From NCBI GenBank assembly GCA_018365265.1, contig JAGZKI010000051.1:1-18029 (forward strand): a stretch of 18,029 nt of DNA. The letters run 5' to 3'. Within the stretch, counting starts at the first letter, position 1. Each line of letters starts with the position of its first letter. A program made the position numbers and the translations under genes. The notes beneath the pieces were generated by a model that worked only from the letters and a program-made list of their open reading frames with translations, ran no database searches and was not told where the DNA came from. This document shows positions 7,229 to 13,407 of the stretch, in pieces. The stretch is from Streptococcus parasanguinis. GTDB taxonomy: Bacteria; Bacillota; Bacilli; Lactobacillales; Streptococcaceae.

Positions 7229-8320
7229 TTAGTAGCTATCTTTACTGCTCAAAAGAAAATCTCCATTTTCTTGGCGAATAAAGGTCAAATCTACATAGTC
7301 CCCATTTTTCTTTTGGAAGTCCATGACCAATTCTATCTTGTCTGAATCATCAGACGAACTCACCGTCAGATTGACTGCATCACCGTATTTTTCTAAAAGC
7401 TCTTTGTAAGAGGTTCCTCCAGCACCAGTCTCACTATTTCCAACTTTGAATCCATCTGCAAAGTTATCCTCAACCGTAAGATTTTTCCCAAATTGATTAA
7501 ATTCAAATTTGACAAGCTGTAATTCTTTTCCTCTCTTAGAGTAGGTCGCTTTTACCTCTTTATTATAAGAGTTATCATCCCAGAATAATTTCAATTCTCC
7601 ACTATCAAATTGGACGGAACTAGCCTTTCCATAAGCTTCGACCATTTCCTCAGGAGTCTCCCCAGAATCCTTTCTAGTCAAAAACTGAAGTTGTTCGATA
7701 TCAGATTGTTCCCAGCTAAAATCAGCTTCCGCATCTTCTGCGGTCAATTGCTCCAAATCGATATTGGAAGAAGAACCAGATTGGTTGCCTGACCAGGCAG
7801 AAGCATGTTTTTTTGAGGAAGTGGTGCTCGGGCTAGCATGACCAATCAAATAGCCACTGACTCCACCGATGAGGAGACCAACTAAAATCCCAAGGGCAAA
7901 ACGAATCGCCTTCTTGTCCGCAGTATCCATCGGTCTTCCAACAGGAGAAAGAGGAGCTTGTGGAATAGGTGTCTCAGGAACAGGCACTGTTTGCGGACCA
8001 ATTGGTTCAGCTGCCATATTTTGAGGAGCTTGAGGTGCAGGTTGGAATGGAGGAGTCGGTTGGGGAGCAGCAACTACATCCGGATGTTCTCCAACAGTTG
8101 CTTCATCCACCTTTGGAAGCTCCACCGTTTCTGAAATAACTGGCTCGTTTGCCTCTTCTTTCATTGCTTCCGTCTCCGTCACTGAAAGGCCACTAGCTTC
8201 TGGAACGACCAAGTCTTCGGCTTCTTCTTTTGGGACAAAGGCTGGCGCAGCCACATCAAATTGAGGCGCACCCTCTACGGGAGTATGTTTCATAAATTGT
8301 TCTTGATCTTTCTCGGACAT
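7229..8320 (-). CDS. Uncharacterised membrane protein with acidic Pro-rich cytoplasmic region and two repeats (363 aa)
   Basis: Residues 1-135 are acidic and then proline-rich (PQPTPPFQPAPQAPQ, VPVPETPIPQAP), probably disordered and cytoplasmic. KKAIR precedes a glycine-rich helix at 141-160, giving an N-in, C-out topology. After a Ser/Lys linker come two repeats: about 205-280 (PEEMVEAYGKASSVQF) and 283-360 (GTSYKELLEKYGDAVNL, VDLTFIRQENGDFLL). The repeat signature matches the other members of the cluster. It has its own promoter and terminator, and an AAGGAG ribosome site 8 nt before the ATG. The acidic/proline region could bind another protein. Function is unknown. Confidence 0.85.
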   Translation of the reverse strand: MSEKDQEQFMKHTPVEGAPQFDVAAPAFVPKEEAEDLVVPEASGLSVTETEAMKEEANEPVISETVELPKVDEATVGEHPDVVAAPQPTPPFQPAPQAPQNMAAEPIGPQTVPVPETPIPQAPLSPVGRPMDTADKKAIRFALGILVGLLIGGVSGYLIGHASPSTTSSKKHASAWSGNQSGSSSNIDLEQLTAEDAEADFSWEQSDIEQLQFLTRKDSGETPEEMVEAYGKASSVQFDSGELKLFWDDNSYNKEVKATYSKRGKELQLVKFEFNQFGKNLTVEDNFADGFKVGNSETGAGGTSYKELLEKYGDAVNLTVSSSDDSDKIELVMDFQKKNGDYVDLTFIRQENGDFLLSSKDSY

Positions 8321-8350
8321 TTCGAATTCTCCTTTTTATTCTTCTCTTCT

Positions 8351-8379
8351 ACTATAACATAAAACCAAGCAAGGACCAA
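8351..8379 (-). promoter_or_regulatory. Promoter of the 363-aa gene
   Basis: On the minus strand TTGGTC (8374-8379) and TATAGT (8351-8356) are separated by 17 nt, with a predicted start near 8344, about 25 nt before the ATG. Confidence 0.7.
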
Positions 8380-8396
8380 CTCCTGTCTGGATGGAC

Positions 8397-8425
8397 TAAA
8401 AAAGATCGGAGAGATATCCGACCTT
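8397..8425 (-). terminator. Rho-independent terminator of the LPKTG gene
   Basis: On the minus strand AAGGTCGGA and TCCGATCTT form a 9-bp stem (one G-U pair) around a 6-nt loop, followed by a T tract. It lies 14 nt past the stop codon at 8439, making the LPKTG gene monocistronic. Confidence 0.85.
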
Positions 8426-8438
8426 TTAGATGCTTATC

Positions 8439-9326
8439 TTAAAATTTCTTGCGAAGGGAGACAATAGCAATCCCTGCAAGTGAGAGCAAGCCCAATGTTG
8501 CCAAAACGACACCTGTTTCTTGACCTGTTTTTGGCAATAAACGGCCAACTACAGATTTGCTTGAGTCGCTTGAATGTGAGGAAGAACTAGAAGAAGAGCT
8601 TGAGCTCGATGAAGAAGTTGAACTTGAGGAGCTTGAAGATGAGCTGCTTGAAGATGAGCTCGATGAGCTACTTGAGCTTGAAGACGAACTACTTGAGCTA
8701 CTTGAACTAGAAGATGAGCTACTTGAGCTTGAGGATGGGCTTGTTGTACTTGGTGAAGTCGACCCATCTGTACCAGGGCTTTTATAGCCTGCAATGAAAT
8801 TACGATAAATTGGGTTGGAACTTTCAAGTGAATCCACCATCAAGCGTCCTGATCCATCGTAAGCAAGGGACACTGTTACTTCCCCTTCTCCATTATCCAA
8901 CTGTTTAAAGCGACCATCATCTTTTGTAGTCTGACGAATGTAGAGTTTAACAGTTCCAGAATTCAGTCCAGAGAGATCCACATCATCAAATTCGATCGTC
9001 CCATCTGCTGTATTTTGCCCTTTAGCAACTGTCTCTTCTTCGCCACCTTCAGATTTGTAGATCAATGCAAATTGGTAGGCTCCCGCATCATGCGCACTTT
9101 CTTTCTTGCCTTCACGCGCTCCCACTACATCGACACGACCTGTTTTCAATTTCAAAGAAAGCTGATTCGATTCGAAACCTTCATATGTTGGTTTTTGAAC
9201 AAGGTCTAGCTGACCATTTTTGTACTCATAAACCGCAGCTTTTGTATTCGCAGATACTGGTTGGGCAATTGCCATTCCACCAAGCATAGATGAAAGTAAC
9301 AAGAATTTAGCCAAGTTCTTTTTCAT
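8439..9326 (-). CDS. LPKTG cell-wall-anchored surface protein with pilin-like domain and serine stalk
   Basis: A secreted protein that sortase should link to peptidoglycan. Domains in order: signal peptide (1-26, likely cut after PVSA); a beta-rich domain (about 27-183); a stalk in which 52 of residues 198-250 are Ser; then LPKTG (264-268), a hydrophobic helix and the tail RKKF. The beta-rich domain shows the order AYQFALIY, NTADGTIEFDDVDL, TVKLYIRQ, VTVSLAYDGSGRL, NFIAGYK, resembling Spy0128/FctA-type pilin domains; the Asn usual in the last strand motif (F-x-N-x-Y) is Ala here, so an isopeptide bond may be absent. No sortase or other pilin gene is in the window. It has its own promoter and terminator. 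Anchor assignment is firm; the domain match is inference. Confidence 0.9.
   Translation of the reverse strand: MKKNLAKFLLLSSMLGGMAIAQPVSANTKAAVYEYKNGQLDLVQKPTYEGFESNQLSLKLKTGRVDVVGAREGKKESAHDAGAYQFALIYKSEGGEEETVAKGQNTADGTIEFDDVDLSGLNSGTVKLYIRQTTKDDGRFKQLDNGEGEVTVSLAYDGSGRLMVDSLESSNPIYRNFIAGYKSPGTDGSTSPSTTSPSSSSSSSSSSSSSSSSSSSSSSSSSSSSSSSSSSSSSSSTSSSSSSSSSSSSSHSSDSSKSVVGRLLPKTGQETGVVLATLGLLSLAGIAIVSLRKKF
8560..8745. repeat. Low-complexity serine-codon repeat (stalk)
   Basis: A run of AGC, TCA, AGT, TCT and a few TCG codons on the minus strand encodes the poly-Ser stalk. Short motifs such as AGCTCAAGTAGCTCATC recur in imperfect order. Such DNA can change length by slippage or unequal recombination in steps that keep frame. 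Confidence 0.8.
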
Positions 9327-9364
9327 ATTTTCATTCCTTTTTCAATTATTTTCATTCACCTTTC

Positions 9365-9393
9365 ATTTTATAATATGAAACAACAAATGACAA
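9365..9393 (-). promoter_or_regulatory. Promoter of the LPKTG gene
   Basis: On the minus strand TTGTCA (9388-9393) and TAAAAT (9365-9370) are separated by 17 nt, both matching consensus at five of six bases. The predicted start is near 9358, about 30 nt before the ATG, with an AAGGA ribosome site. Confidence 0.8.
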
Positions 9394-9584
9394 CTTTTAT
9401 ATTCAAATAACTTTCTATATTAAAGGATTTGAGTATAAAATCCGTGCCTGTAGCTATTGTCTAGCTAGAAACCCTGTATCATCAGTATTTTAGAAATGAG
9501 TTTAGCAAATGATCAAGAATAATAACTAGTTAGTGTTTATATAATTGAATCTTAAGGGAAAAATTATGAAATTATTTTACAAGT
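9394..9584. other. AT-rich intergenic stretch without a recognised gene
   Basis: About 190 nt between the LPKTG promoter and the terminator of the 297-aa gene. I see only a six-codon plus-strand reading frame (MKLFYK) with an upstream AAGGGA near 9553-9584, too short to call. The length and AT-richness are compatible with upstream regulation of the LPKTG gene, but no named operator was recognised. Confidence 0.4.
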
Positions 9585-9611
9585 AAAAAAACGACCTCTT
9601 GAGAGATCGTT
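9585..9611 (-). terminator. Rho-independent terminator of the 297-aa gene
   Basis: On the minus strand AACGATCTC and GAGGTCGTT pair around a TCAA loop, then seven T. The stem begins right at the stop codon. It is almost identical to the pgi terminator about 1 kb upstream. Confidence 0.88.
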
Positions 9612-10505
9612 TTATCCAGATGTTGCTACATTTTCAAGTCGGTATTCCCCTTGCTGATTCTTTTTAAATGATAAGGTTATTTTTCTTTGATCTGTTGTAA
9701 AGTATAGAATATATATATAACTATTTTCCCCTTCATACAGGTTGTTACTGTAACTATTCTTAGGAATTCCAAACTGACTTATAGCCTCCATTAACCCAAT
9801 CCCTTCCTGGCCACTTTTAGGTAAATAAGAACGATATTCTTCTAAAGTTTTATTCGCCATGCCCGCTTGAGCTTTAGTCACTTCAAGATAGACACGCTCA
9901 ACACGACTTTTTCCTTCAAACTCATTAATAACAATTTTGAAAAAACCCTGTTGGTCAGAAAGCTTATAATAAAAGGTTACTCGTTCTTTCCCCGAGGAAT
10001 TATAATCAAGTAAACCTGCAAACGCCTTTCCATATTTCTCAATTACTTCTGAAGATGTTATCGTTGGCTTCTTTGTAGCATCCATTAACTCAAAAACTTC
10101 ATCAACTGAAAAAGCTCTTACTTGAGATGGATCAACCCACTCAGAATTTTCTTTTTTTAATATATATCCAATTTTTTTATTCTCACTTTTGCTTGCTTGA
10201 GTATTTGAAGGGCTGGTAGAAGATTTCTTATTTTGATATCTTTCCGAAGATCTTATGATCTTATTTACGGGTTTATGAACGACTGTTTTTTTATAATACC
10301 AGACTCCTATCAGAAAAAATACGAATACAACGATCACTGAAAAGAGTACTCGGATTATGTTACGTGAAATCCGAAATCCTATTTGTTTCTTTTGATCTTC
10401 AAAAATCGCTCCTTGAGGTCCTTCATCCGAAAATGCACTCGGAAAAGAGTACAGATTCCCATGATTCTTAGACCATTCACGTTGTACTTTTCTTCCTCTT
10501 GACAT
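9612..10505 (-). CDS. Uncharacterised single-pass membrane protein with two BamE-like repeats (297 aa)
   Basis: The cytoplasmic N-terminus (about 1-48, starting MSRGRKVQREWSKNHGN) is basic and precedes a strong transmembrane helix at 50-71. A Lys/Ser linker follows, then repeats at about 132-210 (SSEVIEKYGKAFAG) and 218-293 (GIGLMEAISQFGIPKN, ITLSFKKNQQGEYRLENV). The last motif closely resembles the end of the operon-leading protein (LTFERDQTGQYRL), supporting a common family. It is monocistronic, with AAGGAG 6 nt before the ATG and its own promoter and terminator. It lies directly downstream of pgi, and the two have duplicated terminators, which may mark where it was inserted or duplicated. 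Function is unknown. Confidence 0.85.
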   Translation of the reverse strand: MSRGRKVQREWSKNHGNLYSFPSAFSDEGPQGAIFEDQKKQIGFRISRNIIRVLFSVIVVFVFFLIGVWYYKKTVVHKPVNKIIRSSERYQNKKSSTSPSNTQASKSENKKIGYILKKENSEWVDPSQVRAFSVDEVFELMDATKKPTITSSEVIEKYGKAFAGLLDYNSSGKERVTFYYKLSDQQGFFKIVINEFEGKSRVERVYLEVTKAQAGMANKTLEEYRSYLPKSGQEGIGLMEAISQFGIPKNSYSNNLYEGENSYIYILYFTTDQRKITLSFKKNQQGEYRLENVATSG

Positions 10506-10536
10506 GTCGTACTCCTTAACTTTATTATCTTACCCT

Positions 10537-10566
10537 ACTATAGCATAAATCACCTGAAGGCGCCAA
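10537..10566 (-). promoter_or_regulatory. Promoter of the 297-aa gene
   Basis: On the minus strand an extended -10 (TGCTATAGT; hexamer at 10537-10542) lies 18 nt from TTGGCG (10561-10566). Confidence 0.65.
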
Positions 10567-10593
10567 TTCATCACTAAATGGGGAAATAGACAC

Positions 10594-10620
10594 AAAAAAA
10601 CGACCTCTTGCGAGATCGTT
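10594..10620 (-). terminator. Rho-independent terminator of pgi
   Basis: On the minus strand AACGATCTC and GAGGTCGTT pair around a GCAA loop, followed by seven T, 11 nt past the pgi stop codon. Confidence 0.9.
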
Positions 10621-10631
10621 TTGTCTATTGA

Positions 10632-11981
10632 TTAAAGACGAGCGTTGAGTTCTGCTCCAAGTTCTTCAAATCCTGGTTTACCAAGAAGGGCAAACATATT
10701 TTTCTTGTAGGCTTCAACACCTGGTTGGTCAAATGGGTTGATCGCGTTCAAGTAACCTGAAAGGGCGATGGCCAATTCAAAGAAGTAGATGGCATAACCA
10801 AGAGTGAAGGCATCTTGCTCAGGAAGAGTTACGTACATGTTTGGCACGTCACCGTCTGTGTGGGCAAGAAGAACACCGTCAGTTGCTTTTTTGTTTACAA
10901 AGTCAACGTCTTTTCCTTGGAGGTAACCAAGTCCATCAAGGTCTTCTTCCAATGTAGGGATGATCACGTTCTTACGTGGTTTATCCACACGGACAACTGT
11001 TTCAAACATGATACGAGTTCCTTCTTGGATAAATTGACCTAATGAGTGCAAGTCTGTTGAGAAGTTTGCTGAAGTTGGGTAAATACCTTTTTGGTCTTTT
11101 CCTTCTGACTCACCAGCCAATTGTTTCCACCATTCTGAGAAGTATTGAAGAGATGGTTCGTAGTTAACCAAGATTTCAGTTGCATATCCTTTACGGTAAA
11201 GGATGTTACGAACAGCTGCGTATTGGTAAGCTTCGTTTTCAGAAAGTTTGTCTGAAGTGTATTCTTTACGGGCTGCATTCGCACCTTCCATAAGGGCTTT
11301 GATATCAGCACCTGATGCAGCAATTGGAAGCAATCCAACTGGTGTCAAGACTGAGAAGCGTCCACCGATATCATCTGGAACTACAAATGTTTCCCAACCA
11401 TTGGCATCTGCTTCTACTTTTACAGCACCTTTGGCACGGTCAGTTGTTGCGTAGATCCGTTTGTTGGCTTCTTCTTGACCATATTTCTTCACCAAGAGTT
11501 CTTTGAAGACACGGAAAGCGATCGCTGGTTCAGTTGTTGTACCTGATTTAGAAATCACGTTGACTGAGAAATCTTTATCTGAAACATACTCTACCAAGTC
11601 AGCAAGGTAAGTAGATGAGATGGAGTTTCCAGCATAAAGGATTTGTGGCGCTTTGCGTTCTTCTTTTGTTTGCAAGTTTGCAAAGTGGTGGTTCAAGAAG
11701 TCAATGGCAGCTTTCGCTCCAAGGTATGATCCACCGATACCGATCACGACCAAAACATCGCTGTCTGATTTGATTTGTTCAGCAGCTTTCAAGATGCGGT
11801 CAAATTCTTCACGGTCATAATTTTCAGGAAGGTCCAACCAACCTAGGAAGTCACTACCAGCACCTGTTCCTTTACGGATCAATTCATCAGCTGCAGTCAC
11901 TTGTGGTTGCATATATTCCACTTCGTGCGGGGCAACAAATTTACCCAAAACTTTTGAGTAGTCAAATTTAATATGAGACAT
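10632..11981 (-). CDS. pgi: Glucose-6-phosphate isomerase
   Basis: A cytoplasmic glycolytic enzyme that interconverts glucose 6-phosphate and fructose 6-phosphate. The 449-aa length is standard for the short Gram-positive form. Visible motifs are the sugar-phosphate site GIGGSYLGAKA, SKSGTTTEPAIAFR, the family signature around DDIGGRFSVLTPVGLLP, and the C-terminal signature with GYLNAINPFDQPGVE and KKNMFALLGKPG. GGAGG lies just before the ATG. It is transcribed alone: there is a promoter with upstream cre-like sites and a clear terminator. Confidence 0.97.
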   Translation of the reverse strand: MSHIKFDYSKVLGKFVAPHEVEYMQPQVTAADELIRKGTGAGSDFLGWLDLPENYDREEFDRILKAAEQIKSDSDVLVVIGIGGSYLGAKAAIDFLNHHFANLQTKEERKAPQILYAGNSISSTYLADLVEYVSDKDFSVNVISKSGTTTEPAIAFRVFKELLVKKYGQEEANKRIYATTDRAKGAVKVEADANGWETFVVPDDIGGRFSVLTPVGLLPIAASGADIKALMEGANAARKEYTSDKLSENEAYQYAAVRNILYRKGYATEILVNYEPSLQYFSEWWKQLAGESEGKDQKGIYPTSANFSTDLHSLGQFIQEGTRIMFETVVRVDKPRKNVIIPTLEEDLDGLGYLQGKDVDFVNKKATDGVLLAHTDGDVPNMYVTLPEQDAFTLGYAIYFFELAIALSGYLNAINPFDQPGVEAYKKNMFALLGKPGFEELGAELNARL

Positions 11982-12009
11982 GTTATTCCTCCAATATTTC
12001 TTCTCCTCT

Positions 12010-12038
12010 ATGATATCGCTTTACAGGGATTTAATCAA
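12010..12038 (-). promoter_or_regulatory. Promoter of pgi
   Basis: On the minus strand TTGATT (12033-12038) and TATCAT (12010-12015) are separated by 17 nt; transcription would start near 12003, about 20 nt before the ATG. Confidence 0.6.
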
Positions 12039-12051
12039 GGGAAACCATCCT

Positions 12052-12065
12052 ATAAAACGTTTTCA
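12052..12065. promoter_or_regulatory. Candidate cre (CcpA) site upstream of pgi
   Basis: TGAAAACGTTTTAT on the minus strand matches the CcpA operator consensus TGWAARCGYTWNCW at all but one position. It ends 13 nt upstream of the pgi -35 box, a position more usual for activation than repression. A second, weaker match (two mismatches) is at 12109-12122. Confidence 0.5.
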
Positions 12066-12150
12066 TTTGCTAATTTTATTATTTTCACAAATCAAGCAAC
12101 GACGCAATAGCAATCGTTTGCATATTTGTACTATTTTTGACTAGAAAATC

Positions 12151-12178
12151 AAAAAAAAGAGGCTTCTTCCGAAGCTCT
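12151..12178 (-). terminator. Terminator downstream of the tandem repeats
   Basis: On the minus strand AGAGCTTC and GAAGCCTCT pair around GGAA with one bulged C, followed by eight T. No protein gene ends here. It would stop transcripts coming from ffs or the tandem repeats before they enter pgi. The stretch 12179-12238 between it and the repeats holds nothing I recognise. Confidence 0.7.
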
Positions 12179-12238
12179 ATTTTCACGCTATTATTCTTTG
12201 AATCCGCTAATGAATTTCAAGATGACTCTAGTGAGTGA

Positions 12239-12561
12239 TAGCCCTCACGTCGCTTCACTCCTCAGGATCAATATCTCTAAGTTCAGTTGCGACTTCCAGG
12301 CTTGACTTATTTACGCTATAGCCCTCACGTCGCTTCGCTCCTCAGGGTCAATATCTCTAAACTCGGTTGCGCCTTACAGGCTAATTTCATGTTACGCTAT
12401 AGCCCTCACGTCGCTTCGCTCCTCAGGATCAATATCTCTAAGCTCGGTTGCGCCTTATAGGCTAATTTCATGTTACGCTATAGCCCTCACGTCGCTTCGC
12501 TCCTCAGGATCAATATCTCTAAGTTCGGTTGCGCCTTACAGGCTTACCTCACTAAGAGCTA
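12239..12561. repeat. Four tandem copies of an 81-bp unit next to ffs
   Basis: Units start at 12239, 12319, 12400 and 12481 with TAGCCCTCACGTCGCTTC; spacings are 80, 81 and 81 bp, and the fourth runs into the 3' end of ffs. Units 2-4 are near-identical; unit 1 is more divergent. Each has a GCCT/AGGC mini-hairpin. On the minus strand two units contain a 21-codon frame beginning MKLA and ending LRSEAT (starts at 12471 and 12390), without a properly spaced ribosome site. There are no unique spacers, so it is not a CRISPR array. Confidence 0.9.
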
Positions 12562-12642
12562 TAGAAAAAGAGCACACAGTTCACTTCGCTTAGGGCTGCT
12601 GGATTCCTCCCCTGACCCGCTTCACGCAGAACTGTTGCTCCG
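12562..12642 (-). ncRNA. ffs: Small signal recognition particle RNA (4.5S/scRNA)
   Basis: The RNA core of the bacterial signal recognition particle; it binds Ffh and directs nascent membrane and secreted proteins to the membrane. On the minus strand the conserved Ffh-binding apical region GGTCAGGGGAGGAATCCAGC followed by AGCCC is visible. The ends pair: GAGCAACAGTTC with GAACTGTGTGCTC (one bulge), and a run of T follows the 3' arm, so the closing stem may double as terminator. The ends are estimated to within a few bases. It lies directly after tadA, a common streptococcal arrangement. Confidence 0.93.
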
Positions 12643-12648
12643 ATAGGT

Positions 12649-12676
12649 ATTATATCATAATTTGTGGATTTTGCAA
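12649..12676 (-). promoter_or_regulatory. Promoter of ffs
   Basis: On the minus strand a perfect TATAAT (12649-12654) with TTGCAA 16 nt upstream; the predicted start is near 12642. The -35 lies before the tadA stop codon region, so tadA transcripts may also run into ffs. Confidence 0.8.
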
Positions 12677-12687
12677 AGGTCCGGTTT

Positions 12688-13200
12688 TTATTCTTGTGTT
12701 TCGGCCTTGGCTGCGAGCTTGGCTTGTTTTTTTCGTTCTCGGCCTTGGCGGAAGAAGGTCTGCATGATGGCTGCACATTCTGCTTCCAAGATTCCTGTTT
12801 CTACTTCTACCCGGTGGTTGAGACGTTCATCTGTCAAAATGTCGTAGAGACTCCCTGCTCCACCGAACTTCTGATTGGTCGCACCGTAAATCACCTGGGG
12901 AATCCGGGCTAGTCCAATGGCACCACTACACATAACACAGGGTTCAATGGTCACAAAAAGAGTCGTATCCAGCAAACGCCAGCTCTCTTCATGCTGATTG
13001 GCTTCTTCAATCGCCATCACCTCCGCATGCATGACCGCCCGCTGCAGCTCCTCACGCGCATTATGTCCACGCCCGATAATCTGACCATCCTTGACCAAGA
13101 CACAGCCAATCGGTATTTCCTCATGGGCCAAGGCGATTTCTGCCTCTTTTAAAGCCTCCCGCATAAAAGCTTCTTTTTCTTCCAGGGTATAGTCTCTCAC
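12688..13200 (-). CDS. tadA: tRNA-specific adenosine deaminase
   Basis: This enzyme deaminates adenosine 34 in the anticodon of tRNA-Arg(ACG) to inosine, allowing wobble decoding of CGN codons. The 170-aa protein has the zinc-dependent cytidine/deoxycytidylate deaminase signature: HAE (58-60, His58 zinc ligand, Glu60 proton shuttle) and PCVMC (87-91, two zinc-binding Cys). The tadA-type DERLNHRVEVETGILEAEC stretch and FFRQGRERKK tail are also present. The start is GTG at 13200, chosen because homologues begin at this position; the ribosome site (AAGAGAG) is weak. An internal ATG at 13164 would remove part of the first helix. Confidence 0.95.
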   Translation of the reverse strand: MRDYTLEEKEAFMREALKEAEIALAHEEIPIGCVLVKDGQIIGRGHNAREELQRAVMHAEVMAIEEANQHEESWRLLDTTLFVTIEPCVMCSGAIGLARIPQVIYGATNQKFGGAGSLYDILTDERLNHRVEVETGILEAECAAIMQTFFRQGRERKKQAKLAAKAETQE

Positions 13201-13234
13201 TTGTACACTCTCTTACTTTTTATGTTCTTGTTCT

Positions 13235-13258
13235 ATTATATGATGAAGCTAGAAAAAA
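13235..13258 (-). promoter_or_regulatory. Probable promoter of tadA
   Basis: On the minus strand a perfect TATAAT (13236-13241) follows the T tract of the upstream terminator; a -35 box such as TGGCTT at 17 nt is weak. The hexamer and its position between terminator and tadA support it. Confidence 0.5.
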
Positions 13259-13277
13259 AGCCACCAATGGGTAACTT
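13252..13277 (-). terminator. Terminator between the 307-aa gene and tadA
   Basis: On the minus strand AAGTTACC and GGTGGCTT form an 8-bp stem with two G-U pairs around a CATT loop, followed by a T run. It is 130 nt past the stop of the 307-aa gene. The intervening stretch also holds an AAACAAAG/CTTTGTTT inverted repeat (13317-13341). Confidence 0.75.
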
Positions 13278-13407
13278 CTTATAGGGAGATGTTTATGAAA
13301 AAAGTTTAAGGGTGCTAAACAAAGTTGGGAGGTCTTTGTTTATGGTCTTAGTATATCCCTGAGGTCTTAAAGTAATCTTAAGAATGTAACTGTTCAGAAG
13401 AAAAATT

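Noticed and set aside
8557..8787. Plus-strand open frame rich in Glu, Leu and Asp
   Set aside because: It is the complement of the poly-Ser codon tract; the bias follows from the serine codons, and no ribosome site or promoter fits.
3514..9326. Type VII secretion, toxin-antitoxin or pilus locus
   Set aside because: No EssC-like ATPase, LXG or WXG100 protein, sortase, or small toxin-antitoxin pair was seen; only membrane-anchored proteins of unknown role and one LPKTG protein.
12239..12561. CRISPR array
   Set aside because: The 81-bp units are contiguous and nearly identical over their whole length, with no unique spacers and no cas genes.
12552..12776. Minus-strand reading frame of 74 codons across ffs and the end of tadA
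   Set aside because: It overlaps the SRP RNA and is out of frame with tadA; the RNA and the deaminase explain the sequence.
13281..13310. Tiny plus-strand frame MKKV with an AGGGAGA site
   Set aside because: Four codons only; probably chance or a remnant that cannot be supported.
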